Assembly (NCBI GenBank): GCA_002392545.1 | Contig: DGHF01000175.1 | Location: 1 to 9,444, forward strand | DNA: 9,444 bases | Direction of reading: 5' to 3' | DNA from: Ruminococcus sp. UBA3855 | Lineage (GTDB): Bacteria > Bacillota > Clostridia > Oscillospirales > Ruminococcaceae | In this document: positions 1 to 6,432 of the stretch, piece by piece | Position numbering within the stretch: the first letter of the stretch is position 1 | Layout: each line of letters begins with the position of its first letter | Notes under the pieces: model-generated | The model's input: the letters and a program-made list of their open reading frames with translations, nothing else | What the model was told of the DNA's origin: nothing | Databases searched by the model: none | Translations under genes and position numbers: made by a program

Positions 1-135
1 GTTTCTGTTGCATCAGTAGAAGCAGCTGTTTCTGTTGCATCAGTAGAAGCAGTTGTTTCTGTTGCATCAGTGGAAGCAGCTGTTTCTGTTGCATCAGTAG
101 AAGCAGTTGTTTCTGTTGCATCAGTAGACTGTGTA
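1..135 (-). repeat. 27-bp in-frame tandem repeat (five copies in view, last one diverged)
   Basis: Units start at 1, 28, 55, 82 and 109, each opening with GTTTCTGTTGCATCAGT on the plus strand. The first four are nearly identical. They alternate at the end (AGCAGCT or AGCAGTT), giving a 54-bp higher-order period; the fifth diverges after GTAGA. The repeat encodes nine residues of the exported protein's tail (alternating TETTASTDA and TETAASTDA). The array continues past the left edge, so the copy number is unknown. Near-identity at the DNA level, third codon positions included, points to recent expansion. Confidence 0.95.
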
Positions 136-1889
136 GCCTCTGTAGAGGAAGTTGTACCAGTAAATTCTGTTTCCTCAGTAGATGCGACAGTATCAGTAGT
201 TACATCAGTATCAACAGTAACAGCAGTTGTTTCTGTTGTGGTTTCTTCCGGTTCAATGGTCTCGAAACGGATGATTCTGTAAATATCCAGTGTACCAGCA
301 CCGCTCTGAATACCGCCGTTGCCGTCAGCTTCAACAGCCTTTACAGTGTACAAGCTACCGGGTTTCAGCTCCAGACCTTCGGAAGCAAGTTTCTCATTGA
401 TGAGAGCTTCAATCTTTGCAAGGTCTGCATCACTTTCATCATCAGTGAGATAGCCATAAGCATAGCCCTCACCGGATTCCTGACCAGAAACATGCTTGCC
501 ATAAGCAGTTACATCATAAATTTCAGCAGCCTTATTGATGATTTCATCCATTGTCAGGCTGATGCTGTATGTAGTACCACTTGTAGACTTTTCAGCAGTC
601 TGGCTGTTAATCTGTGACAGAGCATTGTTGAAAATCTTTGTGATTGTACCATAATAGGTCTTACCCTGAATTTCACTCAAAGAAGCAGGGAAAACATTGT
701 TCACTTTCTTATTCTTGAAGTTGTTCTGAACAACAGTATCCAGCTTTGCCAGAACTGCATCTACATCTTCGCCATTGAAAGTGGTGTCAACTTCTCTGGA
801 AAGAAGATTGTCATACTTCTCCTTCTGGTTATTGACTCTTTCAACATAGTTATCGAAAATTTCGTCAATCTTAGTATCAACCATCTTGTGAGCGTGTTCC
901 AGTCTCTGTGCAGCAGCATCCAATTCAGCCTGTGCTGCGTCGAGCTGTGCCTGTGCCTCATCCAAATCTGCCTGACGGCTTGCAACAGTTGCCTTTCTGT
1001 TATTGATATATCCAGTAGGTCTATTTGCTGCTTCTGCATCTTCCAGAGCCTTTACAGCAGCATCCAATTCAGCCTGTGCAGCATCCTTTTCAGCCTGCTT
1101 TTCATTCAACTGGGTCTGAGCATCATCTCTCTGCTGTTCATAGGGAGCGAATGTCTTGGTAACAGAAGCCTTAGTATCCTGTCTGATGGCATTGATTACT
1201 GAAATAGTCTTTTCATAGATAGCCTGACCAGATGTCAGCTTCTGACCATCCCATTCAATTTCTACAGTGTAGGGAATTGTTCTTGCAGCCTTGCCAGCAC
1301 CACCGCCCAAAGCAGTAGTATCGCCGGAAATAGTTACCTTTGCATCAACAACGCCAGTGCTTTCAAATGCAAAATCAACATCCTTGTATTCAGAAGGAAT
1401 GGAGCGATTCAAAATATCCTTTGCAAACTTTTCATAAGAATAGTTTACATCTGCAACAACATCAATACTGTCAGAATAAACATTTACATATGCCTGATTG
1501 CTGGGGTCTGCAACTGCATTCCTAATCATTGTGGAGAACCAGTTTTCACCAGTGATATACTGTGCAAAGCTGGTCGCATCAATCGTAAATGTCTCACCGC
1601 TATAGCTGGATACGGCATTAGCAACCCTAGCATTCCAAACAGATTCCTGAATGAAATATCTGTAATCTGCACCGCCGTCCTTTGCCTGCTGTGCACCTAA
1701 AGCCTTGTACTCCTGACTATCAGCCTCATACAGTGCCTGACCAGCCGGAACTGTCAAAAAGCTATCAATGTTAATAGCCTCAACTGCGTTGCTTTCTTCG
1801 GCAAATGAAGCAAACAGAACGGTTTGGGACAGAGCAACCGGCAAGGCAATGACAGCCGCCGTTACTCTTTTCAAGAATGACTTCTTCAT
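1..1889 (-). CDS. Large exported protein with coiled coil and repeat tail (partial, C-terminus missing)
   Basis: The frame is open from ATG at 1889 to the left edge: 629 codons and no stop. The start is preceded by AGAGAGG about 10 nt upstream. Residues 1-30 form a signal peptide (basic MKKSFLKR, hydrophobic core, likely cleavage after A30 in FASFA). Residues ~31-248 are a mixed region I cannot assign. Residues ~249-370 are rich in Ala, Gln, Glu, Lys and Asp with heptad-like AQAELDAA units, consistent with a coiled coil. Residues ~370-545 are another unassigned region. From ~545 the chain becomes Thr/Glu/Ser/Asp-rich (ETTTETT) and then strictly repetitive (TETTASTDA / TETAASTDA). Such tails usually act as extended linkers or wall-spanning stalks before a terminal anchor, dockerin or other module, which here would lie outside the window. 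I do not recognise the family. It is the last minus-strand gene in view and has its own promoter. Export is well supported; function is unknown. Confidence 0.85.
   Translation of the reverse strand, partial: MKKSFLKRVTAAVIALPVALSQTVLFASFAEESNAVEAINIDSFLTVPAGQALYEADSQEYKALGAQQAKDGGADYRYFIQESVWNARVANAVSSYSGETFTIDATSFAQYITGENWFSTMIRNAVADPSNQAYVNVYSDSIDVVADVNYSYEKFAKDILNRSIPSEYKDVDFAFESTGVVDAKVTISGDTTALGGGAGKAARTIPYTVEIEWDGQKLTSGQAIYEKTISVINAIRQDTKASVTKTFAPYEQQRDDAQTQLNEKQAEKDAAQAELDAAVKALEDAEAANRPTGYINNRKATVASRQADLDEAQAQLDAAQAELDAAAQRLEHAHKMVDTKIDEIFDNYVERVNNQKEKYDNLLSREVDTTFNGEDVDAVLAKLDTVVQNNFKNKKVNNVFPASLSEIQGKTYYGTITKIFNNALSQINSQTAEKSTSGTTYSISLTMDEIINKAAEIYDVTAYGKHVSGQESGEGYAYGYLTDDESDADLAKIEALINEKLASEGLELKPGSLYTVKAVEADGNGGIQSGAGTLDIYRIIRFETIEPEETTTETTAVTVDTDVTTDTVASTEETEFTGTTSSTEATQSTDATETTASTDATETAASTDATETTASTDATETAASTDATE
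911..1079 (-). repeat. 25-bp direct repeat inside the coiled-coil coding region
   Basis: An identical 25-nt stretch (plus strand, beginning CAGCAGCATCCAATTC) occurs at 911-935 and again at 1055-1079, in the same reading frame and 144 bp apart. Both copies encode AQAELDAA-type coiled-coil sequence. This suggests the coiled coil grew by internal duplication of a roughly 48-residue block. It is also a possible site for recombinational length change. Confidence 0.8.
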
Positions 1890-1982
1890 TGTTCGATTAC
1901 CTCTCTCTTCTTTTTTAGATAAATTCGTGTCAGGATTTCAAACAGGGTCTTGATTTAACAAGTGCCATAAATAAACTGCCTT

Positions 1983-2038
1983 ACGTACAGCCCCTGCAAT
2001 CCTCAACGCATACCGTCCTGCAAAGGGGCGTCACACGT
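1983..2038 (-). promoter_or_regulatory. Candidate structured 5' leader of the large exported protein gene
   Basis: Right after the predicted transcription start the leader RNA can fold. GCCCC (2029-2025) pairs with GGGGC (1994-1990), and TGCA (2022-2019) pairs with TGCA (1998-1995), leaving a 2-nt bulge. An outer ACGT/ACGT pair (2038-2035 with 1986-1983) can close the stem across an internal loop, and the apical loop holds a small ACG/CGT hairpin. The whole leader is about 150 nt. It does not match the c-di-GMP or other riboswitch cores I can recall. No anti-terminator/terminator pair is visible, so a role in mRNA stability or translation is as likely as ligand sensing. Confidence 0.4.
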
Positions 2039-2049
2039 TTTATATTCAT

Positions 2050-2078
2050 ATTTTAGCATATTATTTTGAAATTGTCAA
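2050..2078 (-). promoter_or_regulatory. Sigma-A-type promoter for the large exported protein gene
   Basis: On the minus strand TTGACA (2078-2073) is separated by exactly 17 bp from TAAAAT (2055-2050). A TG one base upstream of the -10 box makes it an extended -10. Start of transcription is expected near 2043, leaving a leader of about 150 nt before the ATG at 1889. Confidence 0.8.
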
Positions 2079-2299
2079 CACCCGATTTCTTTTTTCTCAA
2101 AAAATATTGCATGAACATTCTTTTCTTTTTTGTATGTTTCGCACAATTTTAACGGCAGTTATTACCATTTTCCGCTGATTTTTTCTTTTTCGGGGAAAAT
2201 TTACAACGGTTTTTCCAGAACATTCCGAATGATAGAATCATCACTTTTTTGTTTTAATACAGCCAAAAATCCCCGCAAATATCCTGCTTTTGTACTGCT
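2079..2299. other. AT-rich intergenic stretch without a recognisable gene
   Basis: This lies between the promoter of the large exported protein gene and the terminator of the protease gene. It is rich in T- and A-runs on both strands. I found no convincing reading frame with a ribosome binding site, no strong hairpin and no repeat. Confidence 0.6.
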
Positions 2300-2354
2300 T
2301 TGCTTTTAAAAAGCAAACAGACATAGCCGCCGGAATATCACCGTTCCGGCGGCT
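2300..2354 (-). terminator. Intrinsic terminator downstream of the HtrA-type protease gene
   Basis: AGCCGCCGGAA (2325-2335) and TTCCGGCGGCT (2344-2354) form a perfect 11-bp GC-rich stem with an 8-nt loop. On the minus strand the stem is followed by an interrupted U-rich tract (TGTTTGCTTTTT). That tract is itself part of a short AT palindrome at 2299-2317. The stem lies about 90 nt past the protease stop codon, and no plus-strand gene reads into it, so it most likely ends the protease transcript. Confidence 0.75.
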
Positions 2355-2445
2355 GTGCCAAGGTATTGTCAGGAGAAGTTACTTTTGAGAATTGTGCAAT
2401 TTTACCAAAAACGCTGTTTTTTCATAATTGTCATCTGAAAGGGTG

Positions 2446-3876
2446 TCAATCACTCTGCTTGACTTCCTGTAAAGTCAGATTCAGGTCAATATTTTCACCA
2501 CTGCGATAGATGGTAATTTTTACAGTATCGCCTGCGTTGTAGCCGTTCTTGATTTCGTTGAGTTCTTCCATGGTGCTGACGGTAGTTCCTTCAATGGCGG
2601 TGATAATATCGCCCTGACGGATGCCCGCTTCAAAAGCTGCACTCCCTTCAGAAACGCCGTATACATAAACACCCTGCGGAAGGTTGAAACGCTGTGCCTC
2701 TGCTTCTGTTACGTCTACGCCAGTGATACCAAGCTGAGGTCTGCCGGCTACATAGCCATAGTTGATAAGGTCATTGATAATGTCCTTTGCATCGGAAATC
2801 GGAATTGCAAAGCCTAATCCTTCAACGCTTGCTGAACCATAGGTACTACCCATTTTTGCGGAGTTAATGCCGATTACCTGACCATAGCCATTCAGGAGAG
2901 GACCACCGGAGTTACCGGAATTGATAGCGGCGTCCGTCTGAATGAGGGTCATTTCCTTGTCGTTGATGGTAACTTCACGATTCAGGGCGGAAACGATACC
3001 GCAAGTTGTTGTACCAAACAATTCAAATCCGAGGGGGTTGCCAATTGCAACAACCAATTCACCAACCTGTAATTCATCACTGCTTCCGAACTCTGCCGGA
3101 GTCAGACCAGTTGCATCAATTTTCAGGACTGCAAGGTCTGTCTGAAGGTCATAGCCGACAATCTGTGCATCATATTCGGTTTCATTGTCGTCACCCATCA
3201 CAACAGTAACGCTGACAGCCTTACCAGCCTTGTAAGGAGACTCATCATCATAAACACAATGTGCATTGGTGATGATATAGCCGTCTTCACTCATGACAAT
3301 TCCTGTACCTGTTCCGGTGAACTGCTGAGACTGCTGACCGCCACCATAATAATTATAGAAGTCAAATCCCCAGAAATTGCTGTTGCTGTTGGAAGGCTCA
3401 TATTCAAATACGGCACTGACACCAACGGCGGAGGGCTTTGCTTTCTCGACAATCTGCGGAATGGTGAGCGCACCCTCAGGGGCTGCCATGTTAATCCAGC
3501 TAGCAGTGGAAACAGCGGACGTTGCGGAAGTGGTATCCTGTGAATCGGTCTGACTGCTGTCTGCTGTGCTGTCCACTGTGGAAGAATCCGCTGTGAGAAC
3601 ACTGGAAGTATTATTTGTGATAGCCTTAGTATCGTTCTGTCCAAAGAGCTTGTACATCTCAACGGATGATACAGAAACAATGGCAAGTGCGGCAACTGCT
3701 GCGACTGCTTTCATGAACATTTTTCCAGCACCGGTCTTTTTCACCGGCTCATGATTGGAATACAGTCTTTCATAAGAATTTTCGGAAGAATCCGGAGTCT
3801 GGTCATAAAAATTATTGTAATGAGGCTCGCTGTCATAAGGATTCTGATTCTGACGATTATTATTATTTTCTAACAT
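2446..3876 (-). CDS. htrA: HtrA/DegP-like membrane-anchored serine protease (S1C) with one PDZ domain
   Basis: This 476-residue protein degrades or refolds misfolded exported proteins at the outer face of the membrane. It has an Asn/Tyr-rich cytoplasmic N-terminus, one membrane segment (~53-75) and a Ser/Thr/Asp-rich linker (~80-128). The trypsin-like domain carries the full triad: His206 in TNAHC, Asp247 in TDLAVLKID and Ser323 in NSGNSGGP. A single PDZ domain (~381-471) has the carboxylate-binding PQLGI segment. A loop rich in Asn, Gly, Gln and aromatic residues precedes the His motif. ATG at 3876 is preferred: AAAGGA ends 11 nt upstream, whereas the in-frame ATG at 3888 overlaps that ribosome binding site. 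It has its own promoter and terminator. Lying between two exported-protein genes fits a secretion quality-control role. The family assignment is firm; substrates are unknown. Confidence 0.96.
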   Translation of the reverse strand: MLENNNNRQNQNPYDSEPHYNNFYDQTPDSSENSYERLYSNHEPVKKTGAGKMFMKAVAAVAALAIVSVSSVEMYKLFGQNDTKAITNNTSSVLTADSSTVDSTADSSQTDSQDTTSATSAVSTASWINMAAPEGALTIPQIVEKAKPSAVGVSAVFEYEPSNSNSNFWGFDFYNYYGGGQQSQQFTGTGTGIVMSEDGYIITNAHCVYDDESPYKAGKAVSVTVVMGDDNETEYDAQIVGYDLQTDLAVLKIDATGLTPAEFGSSDELQVGELVVAIGNPLGFELFGTTTCGIVSALNREVTINDKEMTLIQTDAAINSGNSGGPLLNGYGQVIGINSAKMGSTYGSASVEGLGFAIPISDAKDIINDLINYGYVAGRPQLGITGVDVTEAEAQRFNLPQGVYVYGVSEGSAAFEAGIRQGDIITAIEGTTVSTMEELNEIKNGYNAGDTVKITIYRSGENIDLNLTLQEVKQSD

Positions 3877-3900
3877 GGCACATACCATCCTTTCTATGCT

Positions 3901-3922
3901 ACATCAACCTTCCGGCTGATGT
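3901..3922 (-). promoter_or_regulatory. Leader hairpin upstream of htrA
   Basis: In the htrA leader ACATCAGCC and GGTTGATGT form a 9-bp stem (one G-U pair) closed by a GGAA loop, which fits the GNRA tetraloop pattern. It ends about 8 nt before the AAAGGA ribosome binding site and does not cover it. A stabilising 5' hairpin or a protein/RNase site is therefore more likely than direct blocking of translation. There is no U-tract after it, so it is not a terminator. Confidence 0.55.
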
Positions 3923-3943
3923 TCTTTTCTGTTTACAATTATT

Positions 3944-3980
3944 ATTATACTCTGTTTTGTGATGATTTTATGATAATCAT
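3944..3980 (-). promoter_or_regulatory. htrA promoter with weak -35 and overlapping inverted repeat
   Basis: A consensus TATAAT lies at 3949-3944 on the minus strand, about 70 nt before the start codon. At 17-bp spacing the -35 region reads CATAAA (3972-3967), a poor match. An inverted repeat ATGATT-N7-AATCAT (plus strand 3962-3967 and 3975-3980) covers it. A strong -10 with a weak -35 under a dyad is the usual look of an activator-dependent promoter. This would suit a stress-induced protease, but the regulator is not identified. Confidence 0.55.
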
Positions 3981-4054
3981 TCAAAAACAAGATTAAAGGC
4001 TGATAGGTAATTATGTGAAAGAATGTGTCAGAAATCCATCAGAAATATGACTGG

Positions 4055-5239
4055 TTAGCCTGCCTGTTTCACGAGTTCGGCAAAATCGGCATTTTGACCG
4101 CTTCCCTGCAAAGCGGCATATTGGAGAATCAAGGCGGCATCTGTTGCATCAATAATATCTGTGTCTCCCTCGGAGGATGTTTTCCCGATTGCTGTTATAT
4201 TGCCGATTTTCTGGGCATAACTTCCGAAATAGCCAACTCCGCCACCGCCATTATTTGCAGAATGTACAAGGAGTTTTGCAGCATCAGCGGCATCAATATT
4301 TCCGTCACAATTGGCATCGCCGACTTTAAGAGTTTCGGAGACCTTGGAATTTTCATCTTCCCCGATTGCGGAAAGAATTTCCAGTGCAATCCATTCATGT
4401 CCGGCACTGCTCAGATTGGGGGTCAGTATCGGAAGACACGAATATTCATAAGCCATCCCCTCAAAGCCGGAAAAAGTATCAATGATGATTGAGCCGTAAT
4501 TGGTCGCATTATTCCGGATTGCACCATTGACATTCACTTTGTCGGAATTGAGACAGGAGCTGACAGGTCTTTTCACAACGTTGTAAGAATCCTGACGTTT
4601 TGCGGAAAGTTCAGAGATATTGCCGAGCGTGTCCATAATATTGAAACAATTGACATAAATCACTTTGGCATTCGGATAGGCAGATAATTTCTGACCAATA
4701 TTTTCCAGATTTTCAGCAGCGGAATTCCTATTTTGACGGGCAGCCCTGGCGAGAGGGTTGGTATATTCAGTTGCCAATGCATCCACCATGTCAGAATCTA
4801 TGCCGAGGTCTTCAGGGCGCATATAAAATAATTCCGTGATGTTCTCCAAATGCCAATTATAATCTGATTCAAATTTTGCAAGCTGCTCCTTGGCGGTTTC
4901 AATGTAAGGGTCGAAAATATCATGCATTCCGGCAGATACAATAATCACGTCCGCACCGGAAAGGGCACTTTGCACGGCGGAATCGTCCAACTGAGCCAAT
5001 ACATCCGCAGTCGTGGCACTGTCAGAAGCAAAATTATGGATTTCTGCATCCGTCATGGAATCGAGAATTTCCGCACAAGAACGCTCACCTTCGGGAAGCT
5101 CCGCACCTGTGAAAACTCCATCACCCAATAACACAATACTGCTGTTTTTCTCCACTGCATATACATTAAAAGGAATAGCGGTCAATGCTGTCATTCCTGC
5201 GGTCAAAACGGCAGTCAGAATTTTTGTCATTTTTTTCAT
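4055..5239 (-). CDS. Secreted dockerin protein with a degenerate SGNH/GDSL-hydrolase-like domain
   Basis: 394 residues. ATG at 5239 follows AAGGAGG with 8-nt spacing. A signal peptide ends at about VYA-28. Residues ~33-295 follow the SGNH layout: LLGDGVF (35-43) sits where GDS occurs, NFASDSATT (69-77) where block II occurs, SAGMHD (102-107) where GxND occurs, and LTPNLSSAGH (272-281) where DxxH-PNxxGH occurs. The nucleophile Ser is Gly41, the block II Gly is Ser74, the Asn is His106 and the His is Thr273, so ordinary esterase activity looks lost. The C-terminus (~306-380) is a dockerin: a canonical Ca2+ loop (DANCDGNIDAAD, 308-319), a glycine-rich spacer and a shortened second loop (GDTDIIDATD). 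Dockerins bind cohesins of cellulosome- or amylosome-like scaffolds on the cell surface. The protein is thus likely an extracellular complex subunit for binding or structure. The fold call rests on motif spacing; a divergent active enzyme is possible. Confidence 0.8.
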   Translation of the reverse strand: MKKMTKILTAVLTAGMTALTAIPFNVYAVEKNSSIVLLGDGVFTGAELPEGERSCAEILDSMTDAEIHNFASDSATTADVLAQLDDSAVQSALSGADVIIVSAGMHDIFDPYIETAKEQLAKFESDYNWHLENITELFYMRPEDLGIDSDMVDALATEYTNPLARAARQNRNSAAENLENIGQKLSAYPNAKVIYVNCFNIMDTLGNISELSAKRQDSYNVVKRPVSSCLNSDKVNVNGAIRNNATNYGSIIIDTFSGFEGMAYEYSCLPILTPNLSSAGHEWIALEILSAIGEDENSKVSETLKVGDANCDGNIDAADAAKLLVHSANNGGGGVGYFGSYAQKIGNITAIGKTSSEGDTDIIDATDAALILQYAALQGSGQNADFAELVKQAG

Positions 5240-5286
5240 GGAAATAACCTCCTTAGTTAGGATAGGGGCTTTAACATATCAATTTC

Positions 5287-5315
5287 ATTGTATCGGAAAA
5301 ATGGGTTTCTGTCAA
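5287..5315 (-). promoter_or_regulatory. Sigma-A-type promoter for the dockerin protein gene
   Basis: On the minus strand TTGACA (5315-5310) and TACAAT (5292-5287) are exactly 17 bp apart, about 50 bp before the start codon. A 7-bp inverted repeat (AAATGGG at 5299-5305, CCCATTT at 5328-5334) brackets the -35 box and could be an operator. The gene therefore need not be co-transcribed with corA. Confidence 0.8.
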
Positions 5316-5349
5316 TACAAAAAAGTTCCCATTTCTGATTTTTTTTGTA

Positions 5350-5371
5350 AACGTGCAAAATAATGCACATT
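5350..5371 (-). other. Hairpin directly after the corA stop codon
   Basis: One base past the stop, AATGTGCA and TGCACGTT can form an 8-bp stem (one G-U pair) with a 6-nt loop. On the minus strand it is followed by TACAAAAAAAA rather than a T-tract, so it is not a standard intrinsic terminator. It may be a 3'-end stabilising or weak pausing hairpin. I see no better corA terminator, so some readthrough into the dockerin gene is possible. Confidence 0.4.
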
Positions 5372-5372
5372 A

Positions 5373-6302
5373 TTATTTATACTTACTGTTTTTCAGCATC
5401 ACCCATGCCACAATGGCAGTCGGCACGACAGACACCAGAATTGCAAACCATGTTGTTGGATACGGTAAATCAGGGGTGTTCATGCCGTAGAAACTGAATA
5501 TCATCGTCGGGATTGACATAATAATTGTCACTACAGTTAATCGCCACATAACAAAGTTTAAGTTATTCGAAATTACTGAACCAAACGCTTCCACCATGCT
5601 GGAAATGATGCCGGAATAAATGTTACTCATTTCAATCGCCTGACGGACTTCAATTAACACATCTTCCAATAAATCTTGGTCTTCGTCATATAATTTAATC
5701 GTGCGCCCACGAAGTAATTTTTCAATTGTTACTTCATTGGCTTTCAGGGATGTAGAGAAGTAAACAAGGGATTTTTCCAGCTCCAGCATCTGAATCAATT
5801 CTTGATTTTTCATTGCTCCGCTGAGTTTCTGCTCCATGACATAGCTGGTTTTATCGATTTGTTTCAAGTCCTGCAAATAGATGGAAGTAATCCTTAACAA
5901 CAACTGCATCACGAAACGAGTTTTCATTCTGGTCTGAATGCCCTTGACAACTCCCTCCGCCATATCGTGCAAAACTCTGTTGTCTCTGAGGGAAATCGTG
6001 AAAACATAATCCTTCGTAATGATAATTCCCAATGGAACAGTGAAAAACAAAATGGTTTCTTCGGTCTGAATTTCCGATACCGCCGTGTCAACGATAATCA
6101 AAGTCTGTTCGTCCTCACGCTCAATACGTGAAGATTCTTCCTCGTCAAGAGACGAACGGACAAAACCGCTGTCAAGTCCATAGTTTTCAATCAGATGCTG
6201 TACCTCCTGTGCTGTGGGGTCAACAACCGAAATCCAGCACCCTGCGGAAGGCTGTGTCACCTCACGAACAACATTTTCCTGTGTGGTAAAAAAACGAATC
6301 AT
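5373..6302 (-). CDS. corA: CorA-family magnesium/divalent cation transporter
   Basis: 309 residues, close to the usual length of this family. CorA forms a pentameric membrane channel that takes up Mg2+ (some members Co2+, Ni2+ or Zn2+). A soluble N-terminal alpha/beta domain (~1-130) is followed by a long helical stalk (~130-250). Two C-terminal membrane helices follow (~252-272 and ~284-302). The family signature GMN is at 273-275, in YGMNTPDLPYP at the end of the first helix. The Asp/Glu-rich helical stretches (e.g. SLDEEESSRIEREDE near 51-65) are in the region where Mg2+ sensing occurs in this family. The start at 6302 has an AAAGGCGG ribosome binding site 7 nt upstream. A 26-codon frame ends 20 nt before this ATG on the same predicted transcript, so translation may be coupled. 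Ion specificity cannot be read from sequence. Confidence 0.95.
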   Translation of the reverse strand: MIRFFTTQENVVREVTQPSAGCWISVVDPTAQEVQHLIENYGLDSGFVRSSLDEEESSRIEREDEQTLIIVDTAVSEIQTEETILFFTVPLGIIITKDYVFTISLRDNRVLHDMAEGVVKGIQTRMKTRFVMQLLLRITSIYLQDLKQIDKTSYVMEQKLSGAMKNQELIQMLELEKSLVYFSTSLKANEVTIEKLLRGRTIKLYDEDQDLLEDVLIEVRQAIEMSNIYSGIISSMVEAFGSVISNNLNFVMWRLTVVTIIMSIPTMIFSFYGMNTPDLPYPTTWFAILVSVVPTAIVAWVMLKNSKYK

Positions 6303-6321
6303 ATTTTAACCGCCTTTCTAA

Positions 6322-6402
6322 TTAGTTCGGGCGGTATGCGGTACACCGTCCGGACTTTAATATATATAATGTATCCGCTCGCCCGTACGGGTCTGTACTC
6401 AT
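6322..6402 (-). CDS. Candidate 26-residue leader peptide upstream of corA
   Basis: ATG at 6402 lies 24 nt after the predicted corA transcription start and has a strong ribosome binding site (GGAGGTGA, 6417-6410, 7 nt spacing), better than corA's own. The peptide begins MSTDPYGRADT and ends RCTAYRPN before TAA at 6324-6322. It is rich in Arg (three) and has an Asp-Pro pair at positions 4-5; codons include CGA, CGG, GCG and CCG. The corA ribosome binding site follows within 19 nt. The frame overlaps two alternative RNA pairings: CGGGCG (6385-6380) with CGCCCG (6333-6328), and GCGG (6378-6375) with CCGC (6341-6338), against a local CGGTGT/ATACCG hairpin (6351-6334). Position, spacing and structure suggest a regulatory leader peptide. 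A genuine small protein is the alternative. No homologue is recalled. Confidence 0.6.
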   Translation of the reverse strand: MSTDPYGRADTLYILKSGRCTAYRPN

Positions 6403-6432
6403 GACTTTCTCACCTCCAGTCAATACTATTAT

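Noticed and set aside
1..135. CRISPR-like short repeats
   Set aside because: The 27-bp units abut with no spacers and stay in frame with an exported protein; this is a coding tandem repeat.
888..1202. 104-codon plus-strand frame and the 92-codon minus-strand frame at 761-1039
   Set aside because: Both overlap the coiled-coil coding region in other frames; the Leu/Ser/Cys-rich or Arg-rich composition comes from repetitive Ala/Gln/Glu codons.
1930..1968. 12-codon frame in the leader of the large exported protein gene
   Set aside because: Only a weak AAGG lies upstream at long spacing, and nothing in the peptide suggests attenuation; too weak to call without conservation.
1983..2038. c-di-GMP (GEMM) riboswitch
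   Set aside because: The conserved GEMM core sequences and the tetraloop/receptor arrangement are not present.
3981..4054. Terminator for the dockerin protein gene
   Set aside because: I found no stem followed by a T-run on the minus strand here; the transcript may read on into htrA or end elsewhere.
4025..4492. 155-codon open frame on the plus strand
   Set aside because: It lies antisense to the dockerin gene, has no ribosome binding site, and its product is Cys/Ile-rich with no domain. It is a shadow of the real gene.
6303..6432. M-box (Mg2+) riboswitch before corA
   Set aside because: The leader is only about 124 nt, is largely occupied by the 26-codon frame, and lacks the three-helix conserved core and a terminator stem.
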